A stretch of 42,310 nucleotides of DNA from Acidobacteriaceae bacterium (GTDB lineage: Bacteria > Acidobacteriota > Terriglobia > Terriglobales > Acidobacteriaceae), in contig PLCO01000018.1 of NCBI GenBank assembly GCA_003134815.1, positions 1-42,310 on the forward strand, given 5' to 3'. The position numbers and the translations under genes are program-made. Below, piece after piece: positions 17,816 through 26,583 of this stretch (the first letter of the stretch is position 1; the number at the start of each line of letters is the position of its first letter). A model generated the notes under the pieces. That model was not told the origin of the DNA and did not search any database. It saw nothing but the letters and a program-made list of their open reading frames with translations.

Positions 17816-20119
17816 CTTAAACTTGTACCGCGCCTCGACCGCAATCATCCGCGGATCGTTCCAGTGAAACCCGCCGATGGTGATCGAGTTGTCCAGCAGC
17901 ACGCGATGATTGGTCACATTGATCACCGTCGCCGAGAGCTTCCAGTTGTCGCCCAGCGCGTGCCCCACTGACGCGTCGAACGTGGTGTGCGCCGGCAGAT
18001 ACGGCGCGTTGTACGGACCCTCGTTCGCGCCGGCCAGCCCATTCGTAAATCCCGACCCGTAGTACACGTTCGTTGCGAACCAGGTATGTGCCGGTAATTT
18101 CGCTGTGAAACCCGTGTTGAGCGTGTCGCGCTGGTCGTGGTCGAGCGGAATGTAATTCGGTCCAAGGTCGCAAGCCCGATCGGTGGCAATGCCGCACGTA
18201 TATCCGCCCTTGATGTTGCCGCGCTGCTCGGCAATCTGGTTCGAGTATGTGACATAAAACTGCCCGTAGCGCCAGAGTGATGGCGAGTGCAGCGTCATCT
18301 CCCACGCGCGCACGAGCGCGCCATCAATGGCGATGGGAATGCAAGCGTTCGATTCACCAATGCATGAGTGGTCAAGAAAGTTGTTCACGCGGTTCTTGAA
18401 CGTGTCCACGTCGAGCATCCAACCACGGAACGGAATCTCAATGCCGAACTGATGCTCCTCGTCACGTTCTGAGTGCAGCGGCGTGAAGGCATTTTCGCCG
18501 CCTCCAAGGCCGCTCGCGTAGTTGAGCACAGAGGACGAAACGGTGAGAATTGGCGCCGGCTGGAAGAAGTGACCGTAAAATCCGCGCAGGACCCAGTTCA
18601 GCTTCGGAATCCGCACCGTCGCCCCGATGCGCGGATAGGTAGCGCTTTCGTTCAGCTCGACGCGGTAAATTGAGAAACGCTCTCCGCCGAGCAGCGTCAC
18701 GTATTTTCCCAGATGCAGATGATCGCCTACGGAAAACTCCACGATCCCCGCGTTTTCGTTGGCTGGCGTGTTGGGTTGTGACGATCCGCTCCCGTCGTTC
18801 ACCAGCACTCCGAACAGGTCTTTTTCTCTCTGGTAGAAGGAGTACGTCCCGGCAGAAAAGCTATTCAAGAATGCATTGGAGCCCGCATCGAGGCGCGCAT
18901 CCGCCTGCGCGCCCAGGTAGTTTGAAGCCTGATGCCACTTCGTCGCCACGGGATCATCCGTTGCCAGCGAATCGTAGTTCGCCTGGTTGAAGTGGTAGAA
19001 CGGCGCCACTGACACCAGCGCATTGGGCGAGATGGTGTGTACCCAATTTGCAATCGCAAACGAATCACGCTCGCGTTGCGTGTCGCGTAGTCCCCAGGAG
19101 CAGTAGTAGCCCAAATTGCCGCCGGGACATTCGTAATCGTTTTGGCTCGGATCGTATGGCGCCTGAAAGAAATCCTGCCGGTACTGCCCATCGACACGCA
19201 GTTGATCTTTGGGCGTCTGGTTGCGGATCACCGACACGAATCCGCTCTCGGAGTTCGTCGCGTCGTGGTAGATCGTCGCAACCGGCGTCGCCAGGCCGTA
19301 ATTCGACCGCGACCCTGTCGCACCTGCGTACCACGCGCTCTTTTCAGAGTGGTCGCCTAACGCAACCTGTGCTTCGCCCGTATAGAGATTGCCCGCGTAG
19401 AGCATTACCTCGCCGTTGCGATTGAACTCGAATCCATTTCGCGGCAGCACGTTGAACATGCCGTAGGTGCGGTCGCCCTGGTCGGCGTCATAGCTGCCGC
19501 GCTGGGTTTCCATGGAACCGATGTCCTTGGGATCGATCTGCGGTCCCACATTCGACGCGATCTTCGTATTCGGTATCGCCACGCCATCGATCAGCCAGCT
19601 CGTCTGGTGGCCGCCGCGCATGTGCAGCATGTCGTGCGTCATGTACGCGCCCGGCACGTAGTCGGTAATCATCTCCGTGCCTGTGGTGCGGTCCGCGCCT
19701 GGCGTCTCTTCGATCGTATGCCTTGTGATCAGCGTCGTCGGCGTTACCGTGTCGGCCGAGCTTGCTGTCCCATTCACGATCACAGACTGCGTTGTTCCCG
19801 CCACCTGCAGCGGAATGTGCAGCACCGGATTCGTTCCCGAGGCTACTGTCAATGTGAGCGTCGCGCCGACAAATCCGGTCGCTGACACCGTCAACCGGTA
19901 CACGCCAATCGGTGCTTGCGCCAACTCGAACTCTCCATCGGTATTCGTCGTAGAATGCAGCGCAAAATCGGAGTCCGCGGCTTGCAGGGTGACCATCGCA
20001 TCCGCAATCGGCCGGTGCTGTGTGTCGTGAACCACTCCGTGCACGGTGGCGAACACCGTCGCAAATGCGGGAAGGGAAGCGGCAAGCAGCAGCGCCGCGA
20101 GAAGATAAAGACGTTGCAT
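17810..20119 (-). CDS. TonB-dependent receptor with carboxypeptidase-regulatory N-domain
   Basis: A 769-residue outer-membrane receptor. It has a signal peptide (MQRLYLLAALLLAASLPAFA), then a carboxypeptidase-regulatory-like beta-sandwich (about 22-105: VHGVVHDTQHRPIADAMVTL ... GVYRLTVSATGF). A plug domain follows with the Met/His-rich MTHDMLHMRGGHQTSWLIDG, then a beta-barrel ending in YKFKF, with the terminal aromatic residue used for barrel insertion. Start ATG 20119 opens the signal peptide; a longer in-frame reading adds 53 unlikely residues. It is downstream of a Cys/His-rich exported protein on the same strand and divergent from a Met-rich barrel. The Met/His cluster before the plug motif would fit a metal ligand, but the substrate is unknown. 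Confidence 0.9.
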   Translation of the reverse strand: MQRLYLLAALLLAASLPAFATVFATVHGVVHDTQHRPIADAMVTLQAADSDFALHSTTNTDGEFELAQAPIGVYRLTVSATGFVGATLTLTVASGTNPVLHIPLQVAGTTQSVIVNGTASSADTVTPTTLITRHTIEETPGADRTTGTEMITDYVPGAYMTHDMLHMRGGHQTSWLIDGVAIPNTKIASNVGPQIDPKDIGSMETQRGSYDADQGDRTYGMFNVLPRNGFEFNRNGEVMLYAGNLYTGEAQVALGDHSEKSAWYAGATGSRSNYGLATPVATIYHDATNSESGFVSVIRNQTPKDQLRVDGQYRQDFFQAPYDPSQNDYECPGGNLGYYCSWGLRDTQRERDSFAIANWVHTISPNALVSVAPFYHFNQANYDSLATDDPVATKWHQASNYLGAQADARLDAGSNAFLNSFSAGTYSFYQREKDLFGVLVNDGSGSSQPNTPANENAGIVEFSVGDHLHLGKYVTLLGGERFSIYRVELNESATYPRIGATVRIPKLNWVLRGFYGHFFQPAPILTVSSSVLNYASGLGGGENAFTPLHSERDEEHQFGIEIPFRGWMLDVDTFKNRVNNFLDHSCIGESNACIPIAIDGALVRAWEMTLHSPSLWRYGQFYVTYSNQIAEQRGNIKGGYTCGIATDRACDLGPNYIPLDHDQRDTLNTGFTAKLPAHTWFATNVYYGSGFTNGLAGANEGPYNAPYLPAHTTFDASVGHALGDNWKLSATVINVTNHRVLLDNSITIGGFHWNDPRMIAVEARYKFKF

Positions 20120-20317
20120 GATAGAAACGACCTCGTACTCGTTCGAAGAAAGACAATCGTCGCGGACTGCGCACGCAGTTACGCGATGAAGGCCAGCACT
20201 TGGGGAGGCGCTTGCAACCGCCGGTGCGGAAGCGATCTCGGCATTCGGCGCACACATTTCGTCAAGCACGAAAGCCATCGTGCTGGCAAAATCAGGGCGT
20301 GTTGTTTAGCCCGATTG

Positions 20318-20722
20318 TTAGCTTGGGTCCGCCGCCGGAGGGCCGCGGCCGGCGTGCGCGCGGCTCGGAAGAGAGAATGCCGCACTCCGTTCCAACGCCG
20401 GAGCGGGAGTATGCGCGAACTCACTTCGAAGACTTGCCGGTGCGGCCGTTAGCGCATGAGCCGGTATCAGCATGAAAAACGCGAGACCGGAATACAGCGG
20501 GCAAGTGAGTGGAGCGGAGAAGCTCGGCGTTCTGTCGATTCCGCGCCCGGCCTTCATGGCCATGACCTGCGCGGCCTTGAACTGCGCGTACATCGCGCAG
20601 TGGTGAGCTCCGTGCCGGCGGCAACAGGGTGGCAGGCCTGCACTCTCGCTGCCATCGACGAAAGCCGACAGCGGCCCGAGGCCGAAAAACAAGACGAGAA
20701 AAATGGAGAATCCGCGCCGCAT
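20318..20722 (-). CDS. small exported Cys/His-rich protein (CCRRHGAHHC motif)
   Basis: A 134-residue product starting MRRGFSIFLVLFFGLGPLSA, a signal peptide or N-terminal anchor. The mature part opens with PPCCRRHGAHHCAM: Cys33, Cys34, His37, His40, His41, Cys42 and Met44 lie within 12 residues, a dense potential metal site. A further Cys (in LTCPLY) and a second hydrophobic stretch (about 79-97) follow, then a Pro/Ala-rich tail. I recall similar small proteins in Acidobacteriota but no function for them. ATG 20722 is chosen for the signal peptide. The gene lies 198 bases upstream of the TonB receptor on the same strand and may be in one transcript with it. Confidence 0.65.
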   Translation of the reverse strand: MRRGFSIFLVLFFGLGPLSAFVDGSESAGLPPCCRRHGAHHCAMYAQFKAAQVMAMKAGRGIDRTPSFSAPLTCPLYSGLAFFMLIPAHALTAAPASLRSEFAHTPAPALERSAAFSLPSRAHAGRGPPAADPS

Positions 20723-20839
20723 CTGAATTTGATGATAAACGGCCATTCGCGTACTGCTCAGACGAAGGTCCAGTTTTCCTCTAAACGGTGATTCGCAGAT
20801 CGCAACCGTCGATTGATTCGACTGTTTACTATTACGTGC

Positions 20840-20847
20840 GACATGTC
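20840..20847. promoter_or_regulatory. palindrome in divergent promoter region
   Basis: GACATGTC sits in the 236-base region between the Cys/His-rich gene and the Met-rich barrel gene, within TTACGTGCGACATGTCAGT. BlaI/CopY-type repressors bind sites with a central ACA/TGT dyad, so an operator is conceivable. The dyad is short and no regulator gene is nearby. Confidence 0.2.
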
Positions 20848-20958
20848 AGTTTCCGGCTCGGAAAGGAGTCGCCGTTGCGCCAAAATGCGTGTTGGCCTCG
20901 GGCATACCAAATGATTTCTTGCTCGTCTTCTCATCCGGAATCTGGCAGACTCTTATGC

Positions 20959-22356
20959 ATGAGCCCATTCTGTCGGATCAGCATCGTCATCCTCTTGCTG
21001 CTCCTCGTTCCGATCGCCGCCGCCGCGCAGGCGCAGATGCCCGCTCCGCAGTCGCGTAACAACCAAACGCAGCAATCGCCAACGATCAAGGGTCAGCCGA
21101 TGCAGATGGATATGCCAGGGATGCCGGGTATGCAAATGCCCGTTGACCCCTCGGCGGCTTTGCTGATGGAGGTGTCTTCAGGAACCAGCGCACAGCCGCG
21201 CGGCTGGGCAATGCCCATGGTGATGACTCACATCGGCAATTGGCAGCTTTCGTGGATGGCACAGGCATTCATCGTTGATGTGCAGCAGAGCCACGAGAAT
21301 ACCCCGCGGGGTGCCTTGCAGCGCGGTGGAGACAAACTCTCTTCCTCCAACTGGGGTATGCTCAGCGCGCAGCATGCGCTCGCGGGAGGCACTGTTATGC
21401 TGCGGACGATGCTGAGTCTGGAACCGGCAACCATTACGGAGCGCCGCTATCCGGAGCTGTTTCAGGTGGGCGAAACCGCATTTGGCCAACCCATCGTTGA
21501 CGGGCAGCACCCGCACAATCTCTTTATGGAAATTGGAGCGCAGTACGCGCACTCCATCGGTAAGACCGTGCTCAACGTCTATTACGCCCCGGTAGGCGAT
21601 CCCGCCCTCGGGCCGACCGCATTTCCTCATCGAGCATCGGCCGCGGAGTTACCGCAGGCTACGCTCGGCCATCACTATGAGGACTCCACGCACATCTCGT
21701 ACGACGTTGCGACAGCCGAACTTGCCTGGCGTAGTGTCCACATTGAGGCTGGCGGTTTCGGCGGACGTGAGCCGGGTGAGAACCGCTGGAACCTCGGTTT
21801 CGGCCCGATGGATTCGTGGACTGGCCGGCTCACATGGCTTCCGGCTCGCAACTGGCAGGCGCAAATATCGACGGGCAGGCTTCATCATCCCGAAGCGATA
21901 AATTCCGGTGATGAAGAACGCACAACCGCGTCGGTTGAGTACGCTTCAGGCGAGCGCACGGCGAGCGTTATCTGGGGCCGCGCGTATAAGACCGCAGGCC
22001 ACTATGCTGTAAATGCGATTACGGCCGAAGGCGTGCTGCCTATCGCGCGCAAGAATGATCTAACCGGGCGTTTTGAATGGTCGCAGCGCGATGAGCTGTT
22101 CGCCGACCAACCAGCGCTTGAATCCACGCTGCCCCGTTGGTTCGATATCTCGGCCTACACTGCCGGATATACGAGGGATGTTGGCCGCTGGCACGACGCC
22201 GCCATTGGCATCGGCGCCAATGTATCGGCCTACGGAATGGGCAATTCGACCGCCCGTGACGCTCTCATAAACATTTACGGCGATCATCCATGGGGAGTGA
22301 GCATGTATATTCTCGTCCGTCTGAAGCCAGCCCCAGATACGGGCGTATCCCATTAG
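20959..22356 (+). CDS. outer-membrane beta-barrel-type protein with Met-rich N-terminal segment
   Basis: A 465-residue exported protein of unknown function. Start ATG 20959 opens a signal peptide (ISIVILLLLLVPIAAAAQAQ). The mature N-terminus contains GQPMQMDMPGMPGMQMPVD, with Met48, 50, 52, 55, 58 and 60: a methionine-rich motif of the kind that binds Cu(I)/Ag(I) in CusF, CopC/PcoA-type and Ctr proteins. The rest is alternating strand-like sequence with many aromatic residues (WQLSWMAQAFIVD, QHPHNLFMEIGAQYAH, TGRLTWLPARNWQAQISTGR), ending MYILVRLKP, consistent with a transmembrane barrel. Divergent from the Cys/His-rich protein and TonB receptor, with which it may share a promoter region. The longer ORF adds 57 unlikely residues. 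Confidence 0.7.
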   Translation: MSPFCRISIVILLLLLVPIAAAAQAQMPAPQSRNNQTQQSPTIKGQPMQMDMPGMPGMQMPVDPSAALLMEVSSGTSAQPRGWAMPMVMTHIGNWQLSWMAQAFIVDVQQSHENTPRGALQRGGDKLSSSNWGMLSAQHALAGGTVMLRTMLSLEPATITERRYPELFQVGETAFGQPIVDGQHPHNLFMEIGAQYAHSIGKTVLNVYYAPVGDPALGPTAFPHRASAAELPQATLGHHYEDSTHISYDVATAELAWRSVHIEAGGFGGREPGENRWNLGFGPMDSWTGRLTWLPARNWQAQISTGRLHHPEAINSGDEERTTASVEYASGERTASVIWGRAYKTAGHYAVNAITAEGVLPIARKNDLTGRFEWSQRDELFADQPALESTLPRWFDISAYTAGYTRDVGRWHDAAIGIGANVSAYGMGNSTARDALINIYGDHPWGVSMYILVRLKPAPDTGVSH

Positions 22357-22489
22357 CTAAGCCGTTTTCATTAATGGCGGACACTCGGGAACTGCATTGT
22401 TCCCGTCGCCCAATCGCAGCCGTCCGTTCGCGTATCATCAAATTGTTGCTCAGTTTTCGCCTCGTCGACACAAAGCAAAGGAAGATTCG

Positions 22490-23797
22490 GTGCCTCAAGC
22501 GCACAGCTCAGTTCCGCCGTCCGACGCATCTGCCGCGCCCTCGCCCAAAGCCGGCTCCGCACGCCATCTTCGCATCGCTATCTTTGGCTTTGGAACCGTG
22601 GGCAGTTCCGTGGCGCGCATCCTCGTCGAATCCAAACCGCAGGGCCTCGAGCTGACTCACGTTTTCAACCGCAAAGTTGCGCGCAAGCGGGTAACCTGGG
22701 CGCCCGCGAGCATCGTTTGGAGCGAAGATGCCGATGCCGTGCTGGCTTCTGATGTGGACGTGATCGTGGAACTCGCCGGCGGCCTCGATCCCGCTGGAAG
22801 CTGGGTGCGCCGCGCACTCGAAGCGGGCAAAAGCGTCGTCACCGCGAATAAAAAGCTCATCGCCTATCATGGAATCGATCTGGAGCGACTGGCTGCGGCC
22901 AAAGGCGGCCATCTAAAGTATGGCGCTGCCGTCGCCGGCGGAATCCCCGTCATTCCAGGCCTCGAGCAGGGTATGGCAGGCGACCGCATCGAGCGTTTGG
23001 AAGGCATTCTCAACGGGACCTGCAACTTCATCCTCAGCAAAATGGAAGAAGGCGCGGAGTACGCCGCGGTGCTGGCCGAAGCGCAGGCCAAAGGCTACGC
23101 CGAAGCCGATCCCACCGAGGACGTGGGCGGATTTGACGCGCGCGCCAAGCTTGCCATTCTCATGCGCCTTGCGCTCCGCGTACAGGTCGAACCAGAGGAA
23201 ATTGTTCCGCGTTCCATCACTCTCATTACGCCCGTCGATTTCAGTTATGCGCGCGATCTGGGCTGCACCATCCGCCAGGTGTCACGCGCGCAGCAGGTCG
23301 AGGGCCGGATTGCGGCCGCGGTCGGTCCCATGCTGGTTGCACTTCGCTCGCCTCTTGCCTGGTCGCAGGGAACAGAAAACATGGTCATCGCCAGTGGCCA
23401 CTACGGCGGCGACGTTGTATTCTCCGGCCACGGCGCAGGCGGCCATCCCACTGCCGTCGCGGTCGTCAGCGATCTTCTCGCTCTCGCGCATGGCTCGCGA
23501 CGCGTCGAGATTCCATCGGCCCCGGCGAGCCTCGGCGACGAGTTTGAGGTTCCCCATTACATCCGCTTCCTCGTGAAGGATCGCCCCGGCATCGTGGCTG
23601 CCATCACCACTGCGCTCGCTAAAGAGCAGATCAACATTCGCGCCATTGTGCAAAAGGCCGGCTATCCCTCCGATGCGCTGCCCTTTGTGGTCACAGTCGA
23701 GCCTTGCAAATCCTCCGCGCTGAAGCGCGCGCTCGCCCACATCCGATCCATGGATTGCATGCTCGTCGAGCCGCTCGATCTGCAGATGCTCGAGTAG
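22490..23797 (+). CDS. hom: homoserine dehydrogenase
   Basis: Reduces aspartate semialdehyde to homoserine on the way to threonine and methionine. A Rossmann motif IAIFGFGTVG (GxGxxG at 33-38) is preceded by a Pro/Ala/Ser-rich ~25-residue lead. Further motifs are VELAGGLDPAGSWVRRALEAGKSVVTANKKL, the catalytic block GGIPVIPGLEQGMAGDRIERLEGILNGTCNFILSKM (given in part) and YAEADPTEDVGGFDARAKL. A C-terminal ACT domain (HYIRFLVKDRPGIVAAITTA onward) suggests feedback control by an amino acid, usually threonine. GTG 22490 follows AGGAAG at a good distance and is preferred to the longer ORF. It appears monocistronic. Confidence 0.95.
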   Translation: MPQAHSSVPPSDASAAPSPKAGSARHLRIAIFGFGTVGSSVARILVESKPQGLELTHVFNRKVARKRVTWAPASIVWSEDADAVLASDVDVIVELAGGLDPAGSWVRRALEAGKSVVTANKKLIAYHGIDLERLAAAKGGHLKYGAAVAGGIPVIPGLEQGMAGDRIERLEGILNGTCNFILSKMEEGAEYAAVLAEAQAKGYAEADPTEDVGGFDARAKLAILMRLALRVQVEPEEIVPRSITLITPVDFSYARDLGCTIRQVSRAQQVEGRIAAAVGPMLVALRSPLAWSQGTENMVIASGHYGGDVVFSGHGAGGHPTAVAVVSDLLALAHGSRRVEIPSAPASLGDEFEVPHYIRFLVKDRPGIVAAITTALAKEQINIRAIVQKAGYPSDALPFVVTVEPCKSSALKRALAHIRSMDCMLVEPLDLQMLE

Positions 23798-23884
23798 AAT
23801 TGGTTTGGAGCTGACACAGATTAGGCTCGGCCGATCATTCCCTACGTGTCCATGTCTCTAAGTTCCTAACGCGAGGTCGTACCA

Positions 23885-24091
23885 GTGATCGATAGTATCT
23901 ATCGATGTGAAATCTGCGGCGAAGAGAGCGATAATCCGCAGCACTGGATCGTCGTCCGTTGCAACGACGCCCAACTGACAGTCTTCAAATGGACTAAGGA
24001 GGCCGCCGACGCGCCAGGCGCGCGCCACTATTGCGGCGAGGCTCACGCGCAGGTTTACGTCAGCCGCTGGCTTGCCGCCGCCTGCAGTTGA
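23885..24091 (+). CDS. small Cys-containing (zinc-ribbon-like) protein
   Basis: A 68-residue protein with YRCEICGEES near the N-terminus and HYCGEAHAQVYVSRWL near the C-terminus. The C-x2-C pair plus the later His-Tyr-Cys and His could make a single zinc site (inference). GTG 23885 is preceded by GAGG about eight bases upstream. It lies 87 bases after hom on the same strand and ends nine bases before the converging lacI-type gene. No family name is recognised, but the composition and motif spacing look like a real protein. Confidence 0.65.
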   Translation: MIDSIYRCEICGEESDNPQHWIVVRCNDAQLTVFKWTKEAADAPGARHYCGEAHAQVYVSRWLAAACS

Positions 24092-24100
24092 ATCCGCGCA

Positions 24101-25177
24101 TTAAGAATGTCCGTTCTTTGCCGGTCCGGTCGACTCGCGGATGATCAATTCCGACTCCATGAAAATGTCGGTCGGAAACGTTTTCTTTCCGTCCGCAATC
24201 CGCTCCAGCAGGACCTTCGCGCCACGCCTGCCCATCTCCGCCAGCGGTTGGCGCACCGTGGTGAGGGAAGGCGTGGAATAAGCCGCCGACATAATATCGT
24301 CGAATCCCACCACCGAGACGTCTCCGGGCACGCTCAGCCCAGCGTCTTTCAGCGCGCGAATAGCGCCGATCGCCGCAATGTCATTGAAGCAAAATACCGC
24401 GGTGAAGTCGCGCGTCTTTTCGATCAGCGCCTGCATCGGTTTATAGCCGATCTCCGGCGCCATCGGGTGCTGCCCGTCCTTCGTCGACCAGCCAGAGGTG
24501 TCGATGCGAATCGCCAACTCCGGATCGAGCTTGAGATCCATCTCTCTGGCCACCTGCTGAATGCTCTCCCAGCGGAACTCCGAGTCGGGGATCACGCGCG
24601 GGCCGCGCATGATGGCAATCCGGCGGTGGCCCAGCTTATACAAGTGCGCGAGAGCCTTTTGCACCGCCTGGTGATGGTCGAGAACGATGTTGGTCACCTT
24701 TTCTGCCGCGCAGTGCGCTGAGATGGCAACCACTGGTACCGGTACCGCGATTTCGTCCACAGTCGTATTTAACAGCAGGAAGCCGTCCACTGCTCGTTCC
24801 ACCAGCATGCGAGGATACTTTTCGATCAGCTCGGGTTTCCAATCATGGCATGCGGTGAAATAAAAGTAATGTGCTGCGGTCAGCTCCTGCACCACGCCGC
24901 TCATCACGCGCGTAAAGTAGCCTTCGCTCAGGTCAGGCGCCAGAACTCCCACACTCATGGAGCGGCTTTGCCGCAGCGACCGAGCAAAGTAGTTGGGCCG
25001 GTAGTCCAGCCGTTCGGCGGCCTCTTCCACCCGCTTACGGGTCTCCGGGGGAATTGACCTGGCGCTCGGAGAATTATTCAGAACAAGGGAAACCGTCGTC
25101 TGTGAGAGCCCCAAATGGTCGGCCAGCATACGCAGGTTCACATGACCTGGCGCCGGGGGCGTCTTTCCCTTTGTCAT
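24101..25177 (-). CDS. LacI-family transcriptional regulator
   Basis: A 358-residue repressor-type regulator. The N-terminal helix-turn-helix is VNLRMLADHLGLSQTTVSLVLN, followed by ETRKRVEEAAERLDYRPNYFARSLRQ (hinge) and a periplasmic-binding-like ligand domain with SVGVLAPDLSEGYF, DGFLLLNTTVDE, HRRIAIMRGP, FCFNDIAAIGAIRAL, VPGDVSVVGFDDI and TTVRQPLAEMGRRGA. Ligand is probably a sugar or nucleoside, as in most of the family, but no transport or catabolic gene adjoins it. The divergent neighbour is the pst operon, which LacI proteins do not normally control. Targets are likely elsewhere. Confidence 0.93.
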   Translation of the reverse strand: MTKGKTPPAPGHVNLRMLADHLGLSQTTVSLVLNNSPSARSIPPETRKRVEEAAERLDYRPNYFARSLRQSRSMSVGVLAPDLSEGYFTRVMSGVVQELTAAHYFYFTACHDWKPELIEKYPRMLVERAVDGFLLLNTTVDEIAVPVPVVAISAHCAAEKVTNIVLDHHQAVQKALAHLYKLGHRRIAIMRGPRVIPDSEFRWESIQQVAREMDLKLDPELAIRIDTSGWSTKDGQHPMAPEIGYKPMQALIEKTRDFTAVFCFNDIAAIGAIRALKDAGLSVPGDVSVVGFDDIMSAAYSTPSLTTVRQPLAEMGRRGAKVLLERIADGKKTFPTDIFMESELIIRESTGPAKNGHS

Positions 25178-25393
25178 GTTGGAGTTGTACCACGCTCAAC
25201 CGTAAGGATGGTAGGTTGTTTCCGTGCCAGTACATCGATTTTCTTCTCACAATGCGGCCCGCGCCAGCCCGGGAAAGGCCCGATTTTGCCTCCTTTTGCC
25301 AAACAGGGGCTCGATTCCGCTCCCCGGCGACTTGGTCTAGCTCTTCTGCAGGCGGCCTATCTACCTGCGATTTCCACTCGTATGCGCTTGATT

Positions 25394-25422
25394 TTGCTTC
25401 CTTGTAACCTCGCATTCATAAT
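25394..25422 (+). promoter_or_regulatory. candidate promoter of the pst operon
   Basis: TTGCTT (25394-25399), 17 bases, CATAAT (25417-25422). Transcription would start near 25429, so the TTG at 25422 would lie outside the message and the GTG at 25443 is favoured as pstC start. Overlapping CTTGTAAC and ATTCATAA (25400-25421) are weakly Pho-box-like direct repeats. Confidence 0.35.
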
Positions 25423-25442
25423 TGCCGGGTAGCCTGACCACT

Positions 25443-26534
25443 GTGGACGCCACAGTGCCCGAGATCCGCATCTCTCAACCTCATACTGAACCGGAAGCTG
25501 CCTCGGTTCCGCCGGACGCGTCCAAGATGGCGCAACCGCAGGAGCACTCGGCGATTCGCCGGTTCCTTCTGGCGCGCGGCAATTCCGCCGTCGCTGACCG
25601 CATCTTCCACGCGCTCATGGTTTTGTGCGCGCTCAGCATCTTCGGCATCGTGGTGCTAATTGCCTGGCAGCTGATCGAGCGTTCTCAGCTCTCCTGGCAC
25701 GCTTTCGGATTCTCATTCTTTTACAAGAGCTACTTCGACCCGACCACCGGCCTTCCTTCCTATTGGGACCCAGTCAACGGCTACTTCAGCGCATTGCCAT
25801 TCGTTTACGGCACGCTGGTCTCCTCGCTTTTGTCGTTGGTGCTGGCGGTCCCGCTGTCGATCGGCGTCGCCATTTTCCTAACCGAAATGTGTCCCGGACT
25901 TCTGCGCGCGCCGCTCGCCTTTTTGACCGAACTTCTCGCTGCAATTCCAAGCATCATTTACGGATTGTGGGCCGTCTTCGTCCTGGTGCCGCTGCTGCGC
26001 GAGCACGTCAACCCGGTGCTCACCAGGGTTCTGGGCTGGACCGGTTTCTTTGACGACACCAATCCCACCGGACTGGGTTATTTTGCTTCCGCAGTCATTC
26101 TCGCCATCATGATCCTGCCCATCATCTCCTCGCTCACGCGCGAGGTGATGATGGCTGTGCCCCACTCACAGCGAGAAGCCGTGCTGGCTCTGGGCGCTAC
26201 GCGCTGGGAGATGATTCGCATGGGCGTCTTGCGTAACGCCCGCGTGGGTATCGTGGGAGGTGTCATTCTCGGCCTCGGCCGCGCGCTGGGCGAGACCATG
26301 GCGGTGACCATGGTTATAGGCAACACACCGGAGATTCATCGTTCCTTGCTGGCCAACGGCAGCTCGATGGCCTCGGTGATTGCCAATGAATTCACAGAGG
26401 CCGTTACAGACATGCACCTGAGCGCGCTGATTGAGATTGGCCTGGCGCTGTTTATTGTCACGATTATTGTGAACGCAATCGCTCGCCTGCTGGTCTGGGC
26501 GGTGACGCGCGGAGCCCCGGCAACGCAACGTTAA
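25443..26534 (+). CDS. pstC: phosphate ABC transporter permease PstC
   Basis: One of two inner-membrane permeases of the high-affinity phosphate importer. After a ~45-residue polar N-terminus (longer than in E. coli) there are about six to seven membrane spans. The loop ITAL-type signature is visible as LTELLAAIPSIIYGLWAVFVLVPLL (in part), and the EAA coupling loop as SQREAVLALGATRWEMIRMGVLRNARVGIVGG (in part), followed by GRALGETMAVTMVIGN, typical of PstC. GTG 25443 is preferred over TTG 25422 because the likely promoter overlaps the latter. It is the first gene of pstC-pstA-pstB-phoU. No pstS for the binding protein is present in the window. Confidence 0.95.
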   Translation: MDATVPEIRISQPHTEPEAASVPPDASKMAQPQEHSAIRRFLLARGNSAVADRIFHALMVLCALSIFGIVVLIAWQLIERSQLSWHAFGFSFFYKSYFDPTTGLPSYWDPVNGYFSALPFVYGTLVSSLLSLVLAVPLSIGVAIFLTEMCPGLLRAPLAFLTELLAAIPSIIYGLWAVFVLVPLLREHVNPVLTRVLGWTGFFDDTNPTGLGYFASAVILAIMILPIISSLTREVMMAVPHSQREAVLALGATRWEMIRMGVLRNARVGIVGGVILGLGRALGETMAVTMVIGNTPEIHRSLLANGSSMASVIANEFTEAVTDMHLSALIEIGLALFIVTIIVNAIARLLVWAVTRGAPATQR

Positions 26535-26583
26535 GAAGTCGAAGTCTGGCCCGGAACAGCCGAAGAAGGGGATTGGAAAGAAA

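Noticed and set aside
20120..20317. Cobalamin or other riboswitch upstream of the TonB receptor
   Set aside because: No B12-box-like or other aptamer core recognised; only short dyads such as CTGCGTGCGCAG.
25400..25421. True Pho box before pstC
   Set aside because: CTTGTAAC/ATTCATAA is only weakly like the PhoB direct repeat and overlaps the likely -10; mentioned only as part of the promoter entry.
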